This document shows positions 63,973-64,000 of a stretch of DNA of 64,000 bases, piece by piece; within the stretch, counting starts at the first letter, position 1, and each line of letters starts with the position of its first letter. The DNA is from Terrihalobacillus insolitus (GTDB lineage: Bacteria; Bacillota; Bacilli; Bacillales; Amphibacillaceae), in the NCBI RefSeq assembly GCF_028416575.1, contig NZ_JAMQKB010000001.1, positions 1 to 64,000 on the forward strand. Direction: 5' to 3'. The translations under genes and the position numbers were made by a program. Below the pieces are notes generated by a model. That model saw nothing but the letters and a program-made list of their open reading frames with translations. It had not been told where the DNA came from and did no database searches.

Positions 63973-64000
63973 TATCGCGCCACCTCCTCATCTTCGGAGT

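Overview
The window is chromosome from a low-GC, endospore-forming member of the Bacillaceae. It most resembles the halotolerant Virgibacillus-Oceanobacillus-Lentibacillus group; this is inferred from the 5' end of a 16S rRNA gene at the left edge and from protein similarity recalled from memory. Spore genes (gerXABC, yutH, yutC, lytH, ytpB) and long gene-order agreement with the Bacillus subtilis regions leuS-pckA-men, yug, yui/yum and yut support this. Nearly all genes are core chromosomal genes. I found no phage, CRISPR array, secondary-metabolite cluster or recognisable defence system.

Layout. 1-600: start of an rrn operon (minus strand) and its promoter. 800-3600: leuS behind a leucine T-box. 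3.7-15.3 kb: small Bacillus genes, mnmM, ytpB, ytoA, asnB, metK, pckA with two CcpN-type operators, rppH/ytkD, yteJ, and a broken toxin-antitoxin pair. 15.5-16.5 kb: a Fur-controlled siderophore ATPase. 16.5-29.5 kb: the complete menaquinone set (menF-D-H-B, menE-C, menA, menI), with a three-gene germinant receptor operon lodged between menB and menE. 29.7-40.1 kb: M42 peptidase, yugO/yugN, pgi, a second threonine synthase homologue, yugI, yugF, patB, an apparently intact Cu,Zn-superoxide dismutase lipoprotein, and kapB. 40.2-49.3 kb: khtTU, a solitary ptsH, deoD, yuiD, yuiC, yuiB, yumB, yumC and an MBL hydrolase. 49.4-50.3 kb: a gene-poor stretch with an orphan promoter-terminator unit and an integrase stub. 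50.3-64 kb: Fe-S assembly proteins (erpA, yutI), dapF, hom-thrC-thrB, the yut genes, lytH and a metS-type small transporter subunit at the edge.

How genes work together. The men genes make menaquinone, which YumB reduces with NADH electrons. YumC supplies reduced ferredoxin or flavodoxin. PckA and Pgi serve gluconeogenesis and glycolysis, with CcpN sites predicted to shut off pckA on glucose. Hom-ThrC-ThrB and DapF draw on the aspartate pathway, and MetK uses its methionine. GerXABC, LytH, YutH, YutC and probably several small proteins belong to sporulation and germination.

Beyond the genes, the main signals are three families of short interspersed or clustered repeats. Family A is MITE-like with terminal inverted repeats containing GTTCAAAAAGTC; copies sit in the metK and pgi 5' regions. 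Family B is a 129-bp, three-hairpin element in two near-identical copies plus one internally deleted copy. Family C is an array of short inverted hairpin units at 39.3-39.6 kb. Ribosome binding sites embedded in terminator hairpins and the interrupted metK leader are the other points most worth a second look.
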